Positions 53,852 through 63,242 of a stretch of DNA of 64,000 bases are shown here, one piece after another. Source of the DNA: Gemmobacter nectariphilus DSM 15620 (GTDB lineage Bacteria; Pseudomonadota; Alphaproteobacteria; Rhodobacterales; Rhodobacteraceae). The stretch's first letter is position 1. Each line of letters opens with the position of its first letter. A program made the position numbers and the translations under genes. The stretch covers positions 448,815 to 512,814 of the forward strand of contig NZ_KE386949.1 of the NCBI RefSeq assembly GCF_000429765.1, in the 5' to 3' direction. The notes below the pieces were generated by a model, which was given only the letters and a program-made list of their open reading frames with translations, ran no database searches and was not told where the DNA came from.

Positions 53852-55458
53852 GCCGCGCGCCGGTGGCTGGCGCAGACCGGGGGGCCTTGCCCCCCGGACC
53901 CCCCAGGATATTTGCATCAAGGCGAAAGGGCTGGCCGGGGCTTGTGCTGGCCATGGCCATCGCCGGGCTGATGGCGGCGGCGCTGGCGGTGGTCTTTCTG
54001 CGGGCAGGATCGCCGCGACTGGGGGCGGCGGACTGGGCGGCGGTTCGGTTCTCGGCCAGCCAGGCAGCGGCTTCGGCGCTGGCCTCGGTGCTGCTGGCGG
54101 TGCCGGTGGCGCGGGCGCTGGCGCGGCGGCGCTTTGCCGGGCGGGGGCTGCTGATTGCAGCCATGGGGGCGCCGTTCCTGTTGCCGGTCGTGGTGGCGGT
54201 GCTGGGGTTGCTGGCGATCTTCGGGCGGGCCGGGCTGGTCAATGCCGGGCTGGCGGCGCTGGGGCTGCCGCAGATCGGGATTTATGGCTTTCACGGCGTG
54301 GTGTTGGCCCATGTGTTCCTGAACATGCCGCTGGCGGTGCGGATGATCTTGCATGGCTGGCAAGGCGTTCCCGCCGAGCGGGTGCGGCTGGCGCAAAGTC
54401 TGGGCCTGGGCCCCTGGGGGGTCTTTCGCCATATCGAATGGCCGATGCTGCGGGGCGTTGTGCCAGGCGCCTTGCTGGCGGTGTTCCTGATCTGCCTGAC
54501 GAGTTTTGCGGTGGTGCTGATCCTGGGGGGCGGGCCACGGGCGACGACGGTGGAATTGGCGATCTGGCAGGCGGTGCGGTTCGATTTCGACCTGAGCCGG
54601 GCGGCGATGCTGGCCTCGGTGCAGTTCCTGTTGTGCGGGGCGGCGGTGCTGCTGGCAGCGCGCTGGACCGCGCCGGGGGTGCTGGGCGGCGGGCTGGACC
54701 GGGCGCTGAGCCTGCCGGCGCCAGGTGGATGGCGGCGGGTGGCGGATGTGGTCGCCATTGGCGCGGCCGGGGTGTTTCTGGCCTGGCCCGTCGCGATGAT
54801 CGGGGTCTGGGGGCTGGGCGGTCTGACCAGCCTGCCGCAGGCGGTCTGGGCCGGGGCGGCAACCTCGATCGCGCTGTCGCTGGTGGTGGCGCTGCTGACG
54901 GGGCTGGCCGTGGTGGCGCTGGCCTCGGCGGCGGCGCGGGCGGGGGTGCTGGCGCGGCTGGCAGAAGCAGCCGGGATGCTGCCGATGGCGGCCAGCTCGC
55001 TGGTGCTGGGGATCGGGCTGTTCTTGATGCTGCATCCGGTGATGGCACCGTCGCGGCTGGCGCTGCCGGTCACGGCGCTGGTCAACACGCTGATGGCGCT
55101 GCCCTTTGCCTTGCGGCTGGTGCTGCCCGCCTGGCGCGAGGCCGAGGCGACGCAGGGGCGGCTGGCCGACAGTCTGGGGCTGACCGGGCTGGGACGGTTG
55201 CGGCTGGCGATCTTGCCGCGGGTGCGGCGCCCGCTGGGCATGGCGGTCGGGCTGGCCGCCGCGCTGGCAATGGGCGATCTGGGGGTCATCACGCTGTTTG
55301 CCAGCGATCAGGGCGGCACATTGCCCTTGCAGGTCTGGCGGCTGATGGGCGCCTATCGCACCGATCAGGCCGAGGCGGCGGCGCTGCTGTTGACCGTGCT
55401 GTCCTTTGCCGTGTTCATTCTGTTCGATCTGTGGGGGCGCTGTGGGACTGAGGCTTGA
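53827..55458 (+). CDS. thiP: thiamine ABC transporter permease (fused domains)
   Basis: Up to 543 aa with about 12 helices in two homologous halves. EAA loops include ERVRLAQSLGLGPWGVFRHIE (two stretches near 180) and a matching one near 445. The start is uncertain. The ATG at 53827 overlaps thiB and gives a normal MARRAG-type N-terminus, but then the N-terminal 35 residues include the translated tail of repeat copy I (RIFASRRKG). GTG 53944 or ATG 53953 would start directly in helix 1 and avoid the repeat. Without the RRKG residues the first helix would lack flanking positive charge. Confidence 0.88.
   Translation: MARRAGQVSRAPVAGADRGALPPGPPRIFASRRKGWPGLVLAMAIAGLMAAALAVVFLRAGSPRLGAADWAAVRFSASQAAASALASVLLAVPVARALARRRFAGRGLLIAAMGAPFLLPVVVAVLGLLAIFGRAGLVNAGLAALGLPQIGIYGFHGVVLAHVFLNMPLAVRMILHGWQGVPAERVRLAQSLGLGPWGVFRHIEWPMLRGVVPGALLAVFLICLTSFAVVLILGGGPRATTVELAIWQAVRFDFDLSRAAMLASVQFLLCGAAVLLAARWTAPGVLGGGLDRALSLPAPGGWRRVADVVAIGAAGVFLAWPVAMIGVWGLGGLTSLPQAVWAGAATSIALSLVVALLTGLAVVALASAAARAGVLARLAEAAGMLPMAASSLVLGIGLFLMLHPVMAPSRLALPVTALVNTLMALPFALRLVLPAWREAEATQGRLADSLGLTGLGRLRLAILPRVRRPLGMAVGLAAALAMGDLGVITLFASDQGGTLPLQVWRLMGAYRTDQAEAAALLLTVLSFAVFILFDLWGRCGTEA
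53877..53930 (+). repeat. dispersed intergenic element, copy I (possibly inside thiP)
   Basis: CCGGGGGGC-CTT-GCCCCCCGG hairpin, then ACCCCCCAGGATATTTG and CATCAAGGCGAAAGG. It lies just downstream of the thiB stop codon and at the thiP N-terminus; see the thiP entry for the start ambiguity. Confidence 0.82.
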
Positions 55459-56140
55459 TCATCTGGTGCTGACGCAGGGCAGCTTTCGGCTGGAGGCCGA
55501 CTGGCAGGTGCCGGCCGGCGCGCGGGTTGCGGTGATCGGGCCGTCAGGCGCCGGGAAGTCGACGCTGCTGGCGGCGATTTCGGGGTTCCTGCCGCCGGTT
55601 GCGGGGCGGATCTTGTGGGACGGGCACGATCTGGCCAAGCTGGAGCCGGGCGCGCGGCCGCTGTCGATCCTGTTTCAGGATGGCAATCTGTTTCCGCATC
55701 TGACGGTTGCCCAGAACCTTGGGCTGGGGCTGTCACCGGGATTGCGGCTGACCGAGGCGCAGAAGGCCCGCGTGGGCGCGGTGCTGGCCGAGGTGGGCCT
55801 TGGCGACAAGGCCGCCCGCAAGCCTGCGGCCCTGTCGGGGGGCGAGCAATCGCGGGTGGCGCTGGCGCGGGCCTTGCTGCGGGCGCGGCCGATGCTGTTG
55901 CTGGACGAGCCCTTTGCTGCGCTAGGCCCCGCGCTGAAGGCGCAGATGCTGGATCTGGTGGACCGGATCGCAGGGCAGACTGGGGCGACCGTGCTGATGG
56001 TCACGCATGACCCCGAGGATGCGCGGCGGCTGTGCCCGCTGACAGTGGTGGTGGCCGATGGCGTGGCCGCGCCGCCCGCGCCCACCGGCGCCTTGCTGGA
56101 CGACCCGCCCCCGTTGCTGAGGGCCTATCTGCGGGGCTGA
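55442..56140 (+). CDS. thiQ: thiamine ABC transporter ATP-binding protein
   Basis: 232 aa. Walker A GPSGAGKST (about 35-43), Q-loop FQDGNLFPH, signature LSGGEQSRVALARALL (about 127-142), Walker B MLLLDEPFAALG (about 148-159) and H-loop VTHDPEDA. It lacks a TOBE extension, as ThiQ does. It starts at GTG 55442, overlapping thiP by 17 nt. Completes thiBPQ. Confidence 0.92.
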   Translation: MGLRLDHLVLTQGSFRLEADWQVPAGARVAVIGPSGAGKSTLLAAISGFLPPVAGRILWDGHDLAKLEPGARPLSILFQDGNLFPHLTVAQNLGLGLSPGLRLTEAQKARVGAVLAEVGLGDKAARKPAALSGGEQSRVALARALLRARPMLLLDEPFAALGPALKAQMLDLVDRIAGQTGATVLMVTHDPEDARRLCPLTVVVADGVAAPPAPTGALLDDPPPLLRAYLRG

Positions 56141-56149
56141 GGCTGCGCG

Positions 56150-56230
56150 AGGGGGGCCTTGCCCCCATGGCCCCCGATGTCTTGCGGCAAGGTGGTGCCG
56201 CCCCCCAGGGTATTTGGCAAAAGGCAAAGG
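56150..56230 (+). repeat. dispersed intergenic element, copy J
   Basis: GGGGGGC-CTT-GCCCCC hairpin, an imperfect middle hairpin, then GCCCCCCAGGGTATTTGG and CAAAAGGCAAAGG. AAAAGGCAAAG tail variant. Between the convergent thiQ and DUF1150 genes. Confidence 0.82.
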
Positions 56231-56242
56231 GGGCGGCGCGGC

Positions 56243-56473
56243 TTAGTGGACGTTGACCGGCGCAAGATCATGCTGGCGGGCCAGGACAAAGGCCAGTTGG
56301 CGATCCTTGACCAGCGCAAGGCGTTCACCATCGGGGCGGTTGACCGAGTAGATGGTTTCGACAGGGCCGATCTGCTGGCGCAGTTCTGCGGGAAGTTCTG
56401 CCACCGGAACCGGGCGAACATAGACGATGCGGTCCCCGGTTTCGGGGCCGAAGTTGAATGGATGATCCATCAT
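56243..56473 (-). CDS. DUF1150 family protein
   Basis: 76 aa with the DUF1150 hallmarks: IVYVRPVPVAELP, IYSVNRPDGERLALVKDR in part and LARQHDLAPVNVH. Such genes usually follow a small heat-shock protein in Rhodobacterales, as here (9-nt gap). Function unknown; it may be a co-chaperone. AGGAGGGC precedes the first of two ATGs. Confidence 0.85.
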   Translation of the reverse strand: MMDHPFNFGPETGDRIVYVRPVPVAELPAELRQQIGPVETIYSVNRPDGERLALVKDRQLAFVLARQHDLAPVNVH

Positions 56474-56482
56474 GCCCTCCTT

Positions 56483-56896
56483 TCAGGCGCTGTGGATGCG
56501 GATGGTCTGGACAACAGGTTCGGGAATCGAACGGCGCAGGTCGACATGCAGCAAGCCGTTTTCCAGCCGCGCGCCGGCAACCTCGACCCCGTCGGCCAGC
56601 ACGAAGCTGCGCTGGAACTGGCGGGCCGCGATGCCACGGTGCAGGAAGACGCGGGAATCCCCCGCCTCGTCCTGGCGGCCGCGCACGACAAGCTGGCGGT
56701 CTTCGACGGTGATCTGCAATTCCGCCTCGCGAAAGCCGGCGACGGCCAGCGTGATGCGGTAATCGTGTTCGCCCAGGCGTTCGATGTTATAGGGCGGGTA
56801 GCCATCAGCCGCCGTCTTGGCGGTCCGTTCGACCAGCCGTTCCAGCTGTTCGAACCCGAGAAGGAAGGGGTGGCCCCCGAAACTGGTCTTCGTCAT
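56483..56896 (-). CDS. Hsp20-family small heat-shock protein
   Basis: 137-aa holdase chaperone. The alpha-crystallin domain covers about 33-125, with YNIERLGEHDYRITLAVAG in part, the AxLENGLL-type motif as ARLENGLLHVDL, and a C-terminal tail without the IxI motif but with IRI. The N-terminal FGGHPFLLGFEQLERL resembles IbpA-type proteins. Start 56896 (MTKTSFGG). Upstream is a strong RpoH-type promoter and a short hairpin near the ribosome site. Confidence 0.92.
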   Translation of the reverse strand: MTKTSFGGHPFLLGFEQLERLVERTAKTAADGYPPYNIERLGEHDYRITLAVAGFREAELQITVEDRQLVVRGRQDEAGDSRVFLHRGIAARQFQRSFVLADGVEVAGARLENGLLHVDLRRSIPEPVVQTIRIHSA

Positions 56897-56963
56897 CCGC
56901 GGTGTCCTTGGTACAAGCGACAAGTCCGGCAGGCCCCGGATGCCGGCAGCCCGCCCGATCAAT

Positions 56964-56990
56964 ATGGGGGACCGTCCGGCGCCCGGCAAG
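56964..56990 (-). promoter_or_regulatory. heat-shock (RpoH) promoter of the hsp20-DUF1150 operon
   Basis: Minus strand: CTTGCC (56990-56985) as -35, 15 nt, CCCCAT (56969-56964) followed by ATTGA. The -10 matches the CCCCATnTA core of sigma-32 promoters very closely. The expected transcription start is about 60 nt before the hsp20 start codon. A short hairpin CTTG-TAC-CAAG lies over the Shine-Dalgarno sequence AAGGA (about 56907-56917). Confidence 0.6.
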
Positions 56991-57073
56991 GCCCTTGAAA
57001 AACTTCCAACAATCGGGCCGAATCGCTATATTCGCCGGACGCGTGCCCGCGACTCAGAAGAAGGCCACAAGCG

Positions 57074-57292
57074 ATGAATGCCCCGTCCGAGCTGAACACC
57101 GAAGAGGTCTTGCGCATCCGGCTGGAGGTGCTTCGGCGCGAACACCGCGATCTGGATGATGCGATTCATGCGCTGGAAACCTCGGGCAAGGCGGATCAGC
57201 TGGCGCTGAGGCGGCTGAAAAAGCAGAAACTGGCGCTCAAGGACCAGATTGCCCGGCTGGAAGACCGGCTGATCCCTGACATCATTGCCTGA
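57074..57292 (+). CDS. DUF465/YdcH-like protein
   Basis: 72-aa, almost wholly helical and highly charged (LEVLRREHRDLDDAIHALE in part, LKKQKLALKDQIARLED in part). This is the HxxLD-type DUF465 pattern. Function unknown; it is widespread in alphaproteobacteria. It stands alone 72 nt before purE. Confidence 0.88.
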   Translation: MNAPSELNTEEVLRIRLEVLRREHRDLDDAIHALETSGKADQLALRRLKKQKLALKDQIARLEDRLIPDIIA

Positions 57293-57364
57293 GGGCCCCC
57301 TTTGCCGTTGACCGCGCGCGGCGGCCCGGCTAGGCCCCAGTCGCAGCGACAACCGGGGGCAGGC

Positions 57365-57856
57365 ATGGCCGGACAGGTGGAAGTGGGCATCATCATGGGC
57401 AGTCAGTCGGACTGGGCCACGATGAAGGAAGCGGCGAACATCCTTGACGAGTTGGGGGTGCCTTATGAGGCGCGCATCGTCTCGGCCCATCGCACGCCCG
57501 ACCGGCTGTGGAGCTATGGCAAGACAGCCGTGGATCGCGGGCTCAAGGTGATCATCGCGGGCGCTGGCGGTGCCGCACATCTGCCAGGCATGATGGCCAG
57601 CAAGACCCGTGTGCCGGTGATCGGCGTGCCGGTCCAGACCCGGGCGCTTTCGGGCGTCGACAGTCTTTATTCCATCGTGCAGATGCCCAAGGGCTTTCCG
57701 GTTGCCACCATGGCGATCGGCGCCGCGGGCGCGGCGAACGCCGGGCTGATGGCGGCCGGCATCCTGGCGATTTCAGACCCCGCGCTGGCCGCCCGGCTGG
57801 ATGCCTGGCGCGAGGCCCTGTCGGCATCCATCCCCGAGGAGCCGCAAGATGACTGA
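57365..57856 (+). CDS. purE: N5-carboxyaminoimidazole ribonucleotide mutase
   Basis: 163 aa. [13 protein letters not shown] (9-21), [11 protein letters not shown] (about 37-47), [14 protein letters not shown] (about 67-80) and [17 protein letters not shown] are the substrate-loop motifs. It works with PurK, whose ATG overlaps the purE stop by 8 nt. The start at 57365 is chosen for the conserved MAGQVEVGI beginning. Confidence 0.95.
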   Translation: MAGQVEVGIIMGSQSDWATMKEAANILDELGVPYEARIVSAHRTPDRLWSYGKTAVDRGLKVIIAGAGGAAHLPGMMASKTRVPVIGVPVQTRALSGVDSLYSIVQMPKGFPVATMAIGAAGAANAGLMAAGILAISDPALAARLDAWREALSASIPEEPQDD

Positions 57857-58919
57857 GCTGCCGACCGGATCGACCATCGGCATCCTGGGCGGCGGCCAGC
57901 TGGGCCGGATGCTGGCGGTGGCCGCCAGCCGTCTGGGGCTGAAGGCGCATATCTATGAGCCCAGCGCCAACCCGCCTGCCGCAGATGTGGCACACCGGGT
58001 CACGACAGCCCCCTATGACGATGCCGCCGCGCTGACCGCCTTTGCGCAGTCGGTCGATGTGGTGACCTATGAGTTCGAGAATATCCCCACTTCGGCCCTA
58101 GACCTGATCGAGGCGATCCGCCCCATTCGTCCCAACCGCCGGGCACTGGCGATCAGCCAGGACCGGGTCGAGGAAAAGGGCTTCCTGAATTCCATCGGCC
58201 TTGCCACCGCGCCTTGGGCCGCCGTGTCCGATGCGGCCGGGCTGGAGGCCGCGCTGGGGGCCATCGGGGCGCCGGCGATCCTCAAGACCACGCGCCTTGG
58301 CTATGACGGCAAGGGGCAGGCGCGGATCATGGCGCCCGAGGATGCGCCCGCCGCGCTGGCCGCGATGAACGGTGCGCCTGCGGTGCTGGAAGGGTTCGTG
58401 CCCTTTACCATGGAAATCTCGGTGATCGCCGCGCGCGGGCTGGATGGTCAGGTCGCCGCCTTCGACCCAGGCGAGAATGTGCACCGCGATGGCATCCTGC
58501 ACACCACGACCATTCCCGCCCGACTGCCGCCCGCCCGCCGATCGGATGCGGTGCTGATCGCGGCGCGCATCCTTAATGCGCTGGACTATGTCGGCGTCAT
58601 GGGGGTGGAACTGTTCGTCACGCCCCAGGGCCTTCTGGTGAATGAGATCGCGCCGCGGGTCCACAATTCGGGCCACTGGACGCAAAATGGCTGCGCGGTG
58701 GACCAGTTCGAACAGCATATCCGCGCCGTGGCAGGCTGGCCCTTGGGCGATGGCAGCCGGCATTCCGATGTGGTGATGGAAAACCTGATCGGTGACGATG
58801 TGGACCGCATCCCCGCGCTGGCGCGCGAGGCGGGAACGGCGATCCACCTTTACGGCAAGGCCGAGGCCCGGCCCGGGCGCAAGATGGGCCATGTGAATCG
58901 GGTGCGCCCGCGCGAATGA
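57849..58919 (+). CDS. purK: N5-carboxyaminoimidazole ribonucleotide synthase
   Basis: 356-aa ATP-grasp enzyme. The N-terminal [17 protein letters not shown] is typical. [12 protein letters not shown] (about 144-155) and [13 protein letters not shown] (about 263-275) are PurK signatures. It makes the carbamate substrate of PurE. Coupled to purE by overlap. Confidence 0.95.
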   Translation: MTELPTGSTIGILGGGQLGRMLAVAASRLGLKAHIYEPSANPPAADVAHRVTTAPYDDAAALTAFAQSVDVVTYEFENIPTSALDLIEAIRPIRPNRRALAISQDRVEEKGFLNSIGLATAPWAAVSDAAGLEAALGAIGAPAILKTTRLGYDGKGQARIMAPEDAPAALAAMNGAPAVLEGFVPFTMEISVIAARGLDGQVAAFDPGENVHRDGILHTTTIPARLPPARRSDAVLIAARILNALDYVGVMGVELFVTPQGLLVNEIAPRVHNSGHWTQNGCAVDQFEQHIRAVAGWPLGDGSRHSDVVMENLIGDDVDRIPALAREAGTAIHLYGKAEARPGRKMGHVNRVRPRE

Positions 58920-58962
58920 CCCGCACAGGGCACGCCGCCGCCGCACCTGGACCGGGCCCCTG

Positions 58963-58998
58963 TCCTTCGCATTGATACAAATATCCCCGCCGGAGGCC
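58963..58998 (-). repeat. dispersed intergenic element, copy K
   Basis: Minus strand: GGGGCCTCCGGCGGGG, ATATTTGTATCAA, TGCGAAGGA. TCAAGGCGAAAG tail with two changes, short mini-hairpin as in copies A and H. Between purK and fabA (193-nt gap, otherwise without features I recognise). Confidence 0.72.
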
Positions 58999-59112
58999 CC
59001 GGCCAGCCACCCGAGCGCCGCTTGCCGCCAAGCGCCCTGCGGCCCCGCGCCACTTGCCCTTGCGCACAGGCGGGTGTTACAGGGGGCCATATGCGAATGC
59101 AGGGAGACGCAG

Positions 59113-59616
59113 GTGTATCCAACCAGGTTCGAGCGGGAAGATCTGTTGAAATGCGCGCGGGGCGAGCTGTTCGGGCCCGGCAACGCGCAACTTCCCGCGC
59201 CGCCCATGCTGATGATGGACCGGATCACCGACATCTCGGGCGATGGCGGCGAACATGGCAAGGGTCATGTGGTGGCGGAATTCGACATCACGCCCGACCT
59301 GTGGTTCTTTGACTGCCATTTCCCCGGCAACCCGATCATGCCCGGCTGTCTGGGCCTTGATGGCCTGTGGCAGCTGACCGGCTTCAACCTGGGCTGGCGC
59401 GGCTGGCAGGGCCGGGGCTATGCGCTGGGTGTGGGCGAGGTCAAGCTGACCGGCATGGTCCGCCCCGATCGCAAAATGCTGACCTATTACGTCGATTTCA
59501 CCAAGGCCGTGCAGACCCGCCGCCTGACCATGGGCGTGGCCGATGGCCGCGTCGAGGCGGATGGCGAGACGATCTATCTTGTCAAGGACATGAAGGTCGC
59601 CCTGTCGGCCAGCTAA
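59113..59616 (+). CDS. fabA: 3-hydroxydecanoyl-ACP dehydratase/isomerase
   Basis: 167-aa hot-dog-fold dimer that introduces the double bond of anaerobic unsaturated fatty acid synthesis. Catalytic H69 ([12 protein letters not shown]) and D83 ([10 protein letters not shown]) match E. coli FabA H70 and D84. It starts at GTG 59113 with AGGGAGA upstream. First of fabA-fabB-fabI, all closely spaced. Confidence 0.96.
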   Translation: MYPTRFEREDLLKCARGELFGPGNAQLPAPPMLMMDRITDISGDGGEHGKGHVVAEFDITPDLWFFDCHFPGNPIMPGCLGLDGLWQLTGFNLGWRGWQGRGYALGVGEVKLTGMVRPDRKMLTYYVDFTKAVQTRRLTMGVADGRVEADGETIYLVKDMKVALSAS

Positions 59617-59628
59617 GGAAGGAAGCCC

Positions 59629-60858
59629 ATGCGTCGCGTCGTCATCACCGGCATCGGCATCGTCTCGCCCATCGGAAACACCGCAGCCGAGGTGCAGGAA
59701 AGCCTGCGCCTTGGCCGCTCGGGGATCATCGCATCGCCCGATTACGCGGAACACGGCTTCCGCAGCCGCGTCCACGGCCAGCCGCAGATCGTGCTGGAAG
59801 ACCATATCGACAAGCGCGACCTGCGCTTCATGGGCGACGGCGCGGCCTATAACTTCATCGCCATGCAACAGGCGGTGAAGGATTCGGGGCTGGATCCGTC
59901 GGATGTGTCGAACGAACGCACGGGGATCATCGTGGGCTCTGGCGGGCCCTCGACCAAGTCGTTCTACAAGGCGCACAACATCGTGCGCGAAAGCGGCAGC
60001 CCCAAGCGGATCGGCCCGTTCGGCGTGACCAAGGGCATGTCGTCCACCAACTCGGCCTGCCTTGCGACGCCCTTCAAGATCAAGGGCGTGAACTATTCGA
60101 TCACCTCGGCCTGCTCGACCAGCGCCCATTGCATCGGCAACGGGACCGAGCTGATCCAGATGGGCAAGCAGGACATCGTCTTTGCCGGCGGCGGCGAGGA
60201 ACTGGACTGGACCCTGTCGTGCCTGTTCGACGCTATGGGCGCCATGTCGTCGAAATACAACGACACGCCCGCGACCGCCTCGCGTGCGTTTGACGCCACC
60301 CGGGACGGGTTCGTCATTGCCGGCGGCGGCGGTGTCGTCGTGCTGGAAGAGCTGAACCACGCCCTGGCGCGCGGTGCCAAGATCTATGCCGAGGTCACGG
60401 GCTATGGCGCCACCTCGGATGGCCATGACATGGTGGCCCCCTCGGGCGAGGGTGGCGAGCGGTCCATGCGCCTTGCGCTGTCCACCCTGCCGCAGGGCCG
60501 CAAGATCAGCTATATCAACGCCCATGGCACCTCGACCCCTGCGGGCGACGTGACCGAGGTCAAGGCGATCCGCCGCGTCTTTGGCGAGGGGAACGTGCCG
60601 CCGATCTCGTCCACCAAGTCGCTGACCGGCCATTCGCTGGGCGCGACCGGCGTTCACGAGGCGATCTATTGCCTGCTGATGATGCAGGCGGGCTTCATCA
60701 CGGCCTCGGCCAACATCACCCAGCTGGACCCCGAACTGAAGCCCGAGGAAATCGCCACCACCCTGCGCGAGGGTGTCGATTTCGACAGCGTGCTGTCGAA
60801 CAGCTTCGGCTTTGGCGGCACCAATGCCACGCTGGTGATGAGCAAGTACCTCGACTGA
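59629..60858 (+). CDS. fabB: 3-oxoacyl-ACP synthase I
   Basis: 409-aa condensing enzyme. The catalytic cysteine is in [11 protein letters not shown] (about 159-169). The two histidines are in [10 protein letters not shown] (about 295-304) and [12 protein letters not shown] (about 329-340). FabB is required for elongating the cis-3 product of FabA. Twelve nt after fabA. Confidence 0.96.
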   Translation: MRRVVITGIGIVSPIGNTAAEVQESLRLGRSGIIASPDYAEHGFRSRVHGQPQIVLEDHIDKRDLRFMGDGAAYNFIAMQQAVKDSGLDPSDVSNERTGIIVGSGGPSTKSFYKAHNIVRESGSPKRIGPFGVTKGMSSTNSACLATPFKIKGVNYSITSACSTSAHCIGNGTELIQMGKQDIVFAGGGEELDWTLSCLFDAMGAMSSKYNDTPATASRAFDATRDGFVIAGGGGVVVLEELNHALARGAKIYAEVTGYGATSDGHDMVAPSGEGGERSMRLALSTLPQGRKISYINAHGTSTPAGDVTEVKAIRRVFGEGNVPPISSTKSLTGHSLGATGVHEAIYCLLMMQAGFITASANITQLDPELKPEEIATTLREGVDFDSVLSNSFGFGGTNATLVMSKYLD

Positions 60859-60874
60859 GAACCGGAGAAACGGA

Positions 60875-61663
60875 ATGGCGGACCTTCTGAAGGGCAAGCG
60901 CGGGCTGGTCATGGGGGTCGCCAACGAGCGCTCCATCGCCTGGGGGATCGCCAGGGCGATGGCGGCCGAGGGGGCGGAACTGGCGTTTTCGTATCAGGGC
61001 GAGGCCTTCGGCAAGCGGGTGGAACCGCTTGCGGCCTCGGTCGGGTCGTCGCTGCTGGTCGATGTGGACGTGACCAATGACGCCAGCCTTGACGCCTGCT
61101 TTGGCAAGCTGAAAGAGACCTGGGGCACGATGGACTTTCTGGTCCACGCCATCGCCTATTCCGACAAGAACGAGCTGACCGGCCGCTTCATCAACACGAC
61201 GCGCGCGAACTTCCAGAACTCGCTGACCATTTCGTGCTTCAGCTTCATCGACGTGGCGCGGCGCGCGTCCGAGATGATGCCCGATGGCGGCACGCTGATC
61301 ACGCTGACCTATGGCGGCTCGAACCGGGTGACGCCGAATTACAACGTGATGGGCGTGGCCAAGGCGGCGCTGGAATCGGCCGTGCGCTATCTGGCGAACG
61401 ATCTGGGGCCGCAGAAGATTCGCGTGAACGCAATCTCGCCCGGCCCCATGAAGACGCTGGCCGGCGCGGCGATCGGCGGCGCGCGTGCCACCTACCGCCA
61501 CACGGAAACCAACGCCCCGCTGCGGTCCAATGCCACGCTGGAGGCCGTGGGCGGCACGGCCGTCTGGCTGGCCTCGGACGGCGGCGCCTTTACCACGGGC
61601 GAAATCGTGCGCGTGGATGGCGGCTTCCACGTTCTGGGAATGCCGCAGGGCGAGAACCTGTAG
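60875..61663 (+). CDS. fabI: enoyl-ACP reductase (FabI type)
   Basis: 262-aa NADH-dependent reductase completing each fatty-acid elongation cycle. GVANERSIAWGIARAM in part (15-30) binds NAD. The catalytic pair Y-x6-K is in NYNVMGVAKAALESA (about 155-169). PGPMKTLA is the substrate-loop start. In some alphaproteobacteria two FabI copies exist; this one travels with fabAB. CGGAGAA precedes the ATG. Confidence 0.95.
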   Translation: MADLLKGKRGLVMGVANERSIAWGIARAMAAEGAELAFSYQGEAFGKRVEPLAASVGSSLLVDVDVTNDASLDACFGKLKETWGTMDFLVHAIAYSDKNELTGRFINTTRANFQNSLTISCFSFIDVARRASEMMPDGGTLITLTYGGSNRVTPNYNVMGVAKAALESAVRYLANDLGPQKIRVNAISPGPMKTLAGAAIGGARATYRHTETNAPLRSNATLEAVGGTAVWLASDGGAFTTGEIVRVDGGFHVLGMPQGENL

Positions 61664-61722
61664 GACTGCCCAATCCGTGCGCCTGCGACCCCAACGGGCC
61701 GCAAGCGCAAAGGCCTGATGCC

Positions 61723-62553
61723 TTAGCCCCGTTCTGGCAACCCCAGGTGCGCGCGCACCATCGGGGCCAGAACGCCCGCATGGGTAATCGGCAACATGTG
61801 CCCCGCCCCGTCGATCACCACCCGCTGCACGCCTGGAATGCGGGCCGACAGCGCATCGTTGATCGCATGGATGATGCCGGGCGAGGTGCTGCCCTCGGCC
61901 AGCAGCACCGGCACGGCCAGCGAGTCCAGCCGGCCAGGGGCGACCAGGCCCAGGCGGTCATCCTCGACCACATCCCTTGCCGCGTCGATCACGCCGATCC
62001 GCTCGACGATATAGCGGCGCTGGGTTTCCGGCAGATCGTCCAGCGGCGTGCCATTGCCCCAGTCGGCATGGAACAGCGCCGTCGCCTCGTGCGGCTTGCC
62101 CTGGGCCAGAAGGGCGCGGAACTGTTCCTGCTTGTCGGCCCAGACGCGCGCCTCGGCCGCACCGATGGCACGGGCGGCCGAGAACAGCACCGGCTCGAAC
62201 AGGGTCAGGCTGCGCACCAGATCGGGGCGCTGCATGGCCAGCCGCAGGGCGACCGTGCCACCAAAGGAATGGCCCAGAATGTCCACCGGCGCGCCGCCGC
62301 CGATCCGCTCGGCCAGCGCCTGCGCCACCGCCGCCGCCGTGTCATGCATCGACCCGCCGGCCGGCCAGTCGGCGCTGTGGCCATGGCCCGGCAGGTCGGG
62401 CGCGGTCAGCGTGGCCGCATCGCCCAGATGCGCCGCCATCGGCACCCAGGCCCCGCCATGGGCCAGCGAGCAATGCAGCGCCAGAACTGGCCGCGCCCCG
62501 CCCCCAAGGGTGCGCAGATGGGTCGGGTGGCCCCCGACGAGTTCGGTTTTCAT
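61723..62553 (-). CDS. alpha/beta-fold hydrolase
   Basis: 276 aa. [11 protein letters not shown] holds the oxyanion region, and the nucleophile elbow is LGHSFGG (serine about 97). The acid is probably in LAEGSTSPG, and the late histidine is in [10 protein letters not shown] (about 249-258). It resembles MhpC/DhaA-like soluble hydrolases. The start overlaps the stop of the isomerase gene (TGATG), so the two are coupled. A joint role in degrading an aromatic or epoxide-type compound is possible but not demonstrated. Confidence 0.8.
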   Translation of the reverse strand: MKTELVGGHPTHLRTLGGGARPVLALHCSLAHGGAWVPMAAHLGDAATLTAPDLPGHGHSADWPAGGSMHDTAAAVAQALAERIGGGAPVDILGHSFGGTVALRLAMQRPDLVRSLTLFEPVLFSAARAIGAAEARVWADKQEQFRALLAQGKPHEATALFHADWGNGTPLDDLPETQRRYIVERIGVIDAARDVVEDDRLGLVAPGRLDSLAVPVLLAEGSTSPGIIHAINDALSARIPGVQRVVIDGAGHMLPITHAGVLAPMVRAHLGLPERG

Positions 62554-63149
62554 CAAAGCTGTCCCGACAGGTGAAGATCCAGATCCTCCAGCCGGTCCTG
62601 GCCCCAGAACCGCTCGCCTTCGACGATGTAGAACGGGGCGCCGAACACCCCGGCCGCAACGGCATCCTCGAGATTGCGGGCATAGGTCTCGGCGCCGGTG
62701 AACAGGCCCTTGTCGGCCAGCGCCGGGTCAAAGCCGTGACGCGACAACTGGTCGCGGATCACCTCGTCCTCGGCGATGTTCTTGCCCTCGGCCCAGCAGG
62801 CGCGCATGAAGCCCTGCACCAGACCCGGCAGATCGCCGCCGCCGGCATTTTGCGCCGCGATGATCGCATAGCTGGCAGGCGCGGGGTTCGTCGGGAAGAA
62901 CGGCGGCTGAAGATCGATCTTCATGCCCAGCTTGGCTGCCGTGCGCCGCAGATCCTGAAGCCGATAGGCCTTGCGGCTTTCGTGCCGTTCCGCCAGTACC
63001 TTGCCCCCGGTGCGCGGAAAGATCCCCGGCGTGTCGAACGGCAGATAGCGGATGGTCGCGCCATGCTTTGCGGCAATACGCTCCAGCCGGTCGCCCGCCA
63101 GATAGCACCAGGGCGAGACAGGCGTGAAATAATAGTCGATCTGCGGCAT
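62553..63149 (-). CDS. 2-hydroxychromene-2-carboxylate isomerase / DsbA-like kappa-class GST
   Basis: 198-aa thioredoxin-fold protein of the kappa-GST/HCCA isomerase family. The N-terminal [12 protein letters not shown] has the glutathione-activating serine S12. [16 protein letters not shown] (about 110-125) and the C-terminal [20 protein letters not shown] in parts are typical. It uses glutathione for isomerisation in naphthalene-type pathways, though many homologues have unknown roles. Start 63149 (MPQIDYYF). Divergent from prs. Confidence 0.88.
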   Translation of the reverse strand: MPQIDYYFTPVSPWCYLAGDRLERIAAKHGATIRYLPFDTPGIFPRTGGKVLAERHESRKAYRLQDLRRTAAKLGMKIDLQPPFFPTNPAPASYAIIAAQNAGGGDLPGLVQGFMRACWAEGKNIAEDEVIRDQLSRHGFDPALADKGLFTGAETYARNLEDAVAAGVFGAPFYIVEGERFWGQDRLEDLDLHLSGQL

Positions 63150-63242
63150 GGCGACTTTCCCGGTTTCCAGAGGGTTTCGCTGGACCCTAGTCGGGTGATA
63201 AGCGGTGTCAACGCCCCGAATCCCCTGTGCAAGGACTGTCCC

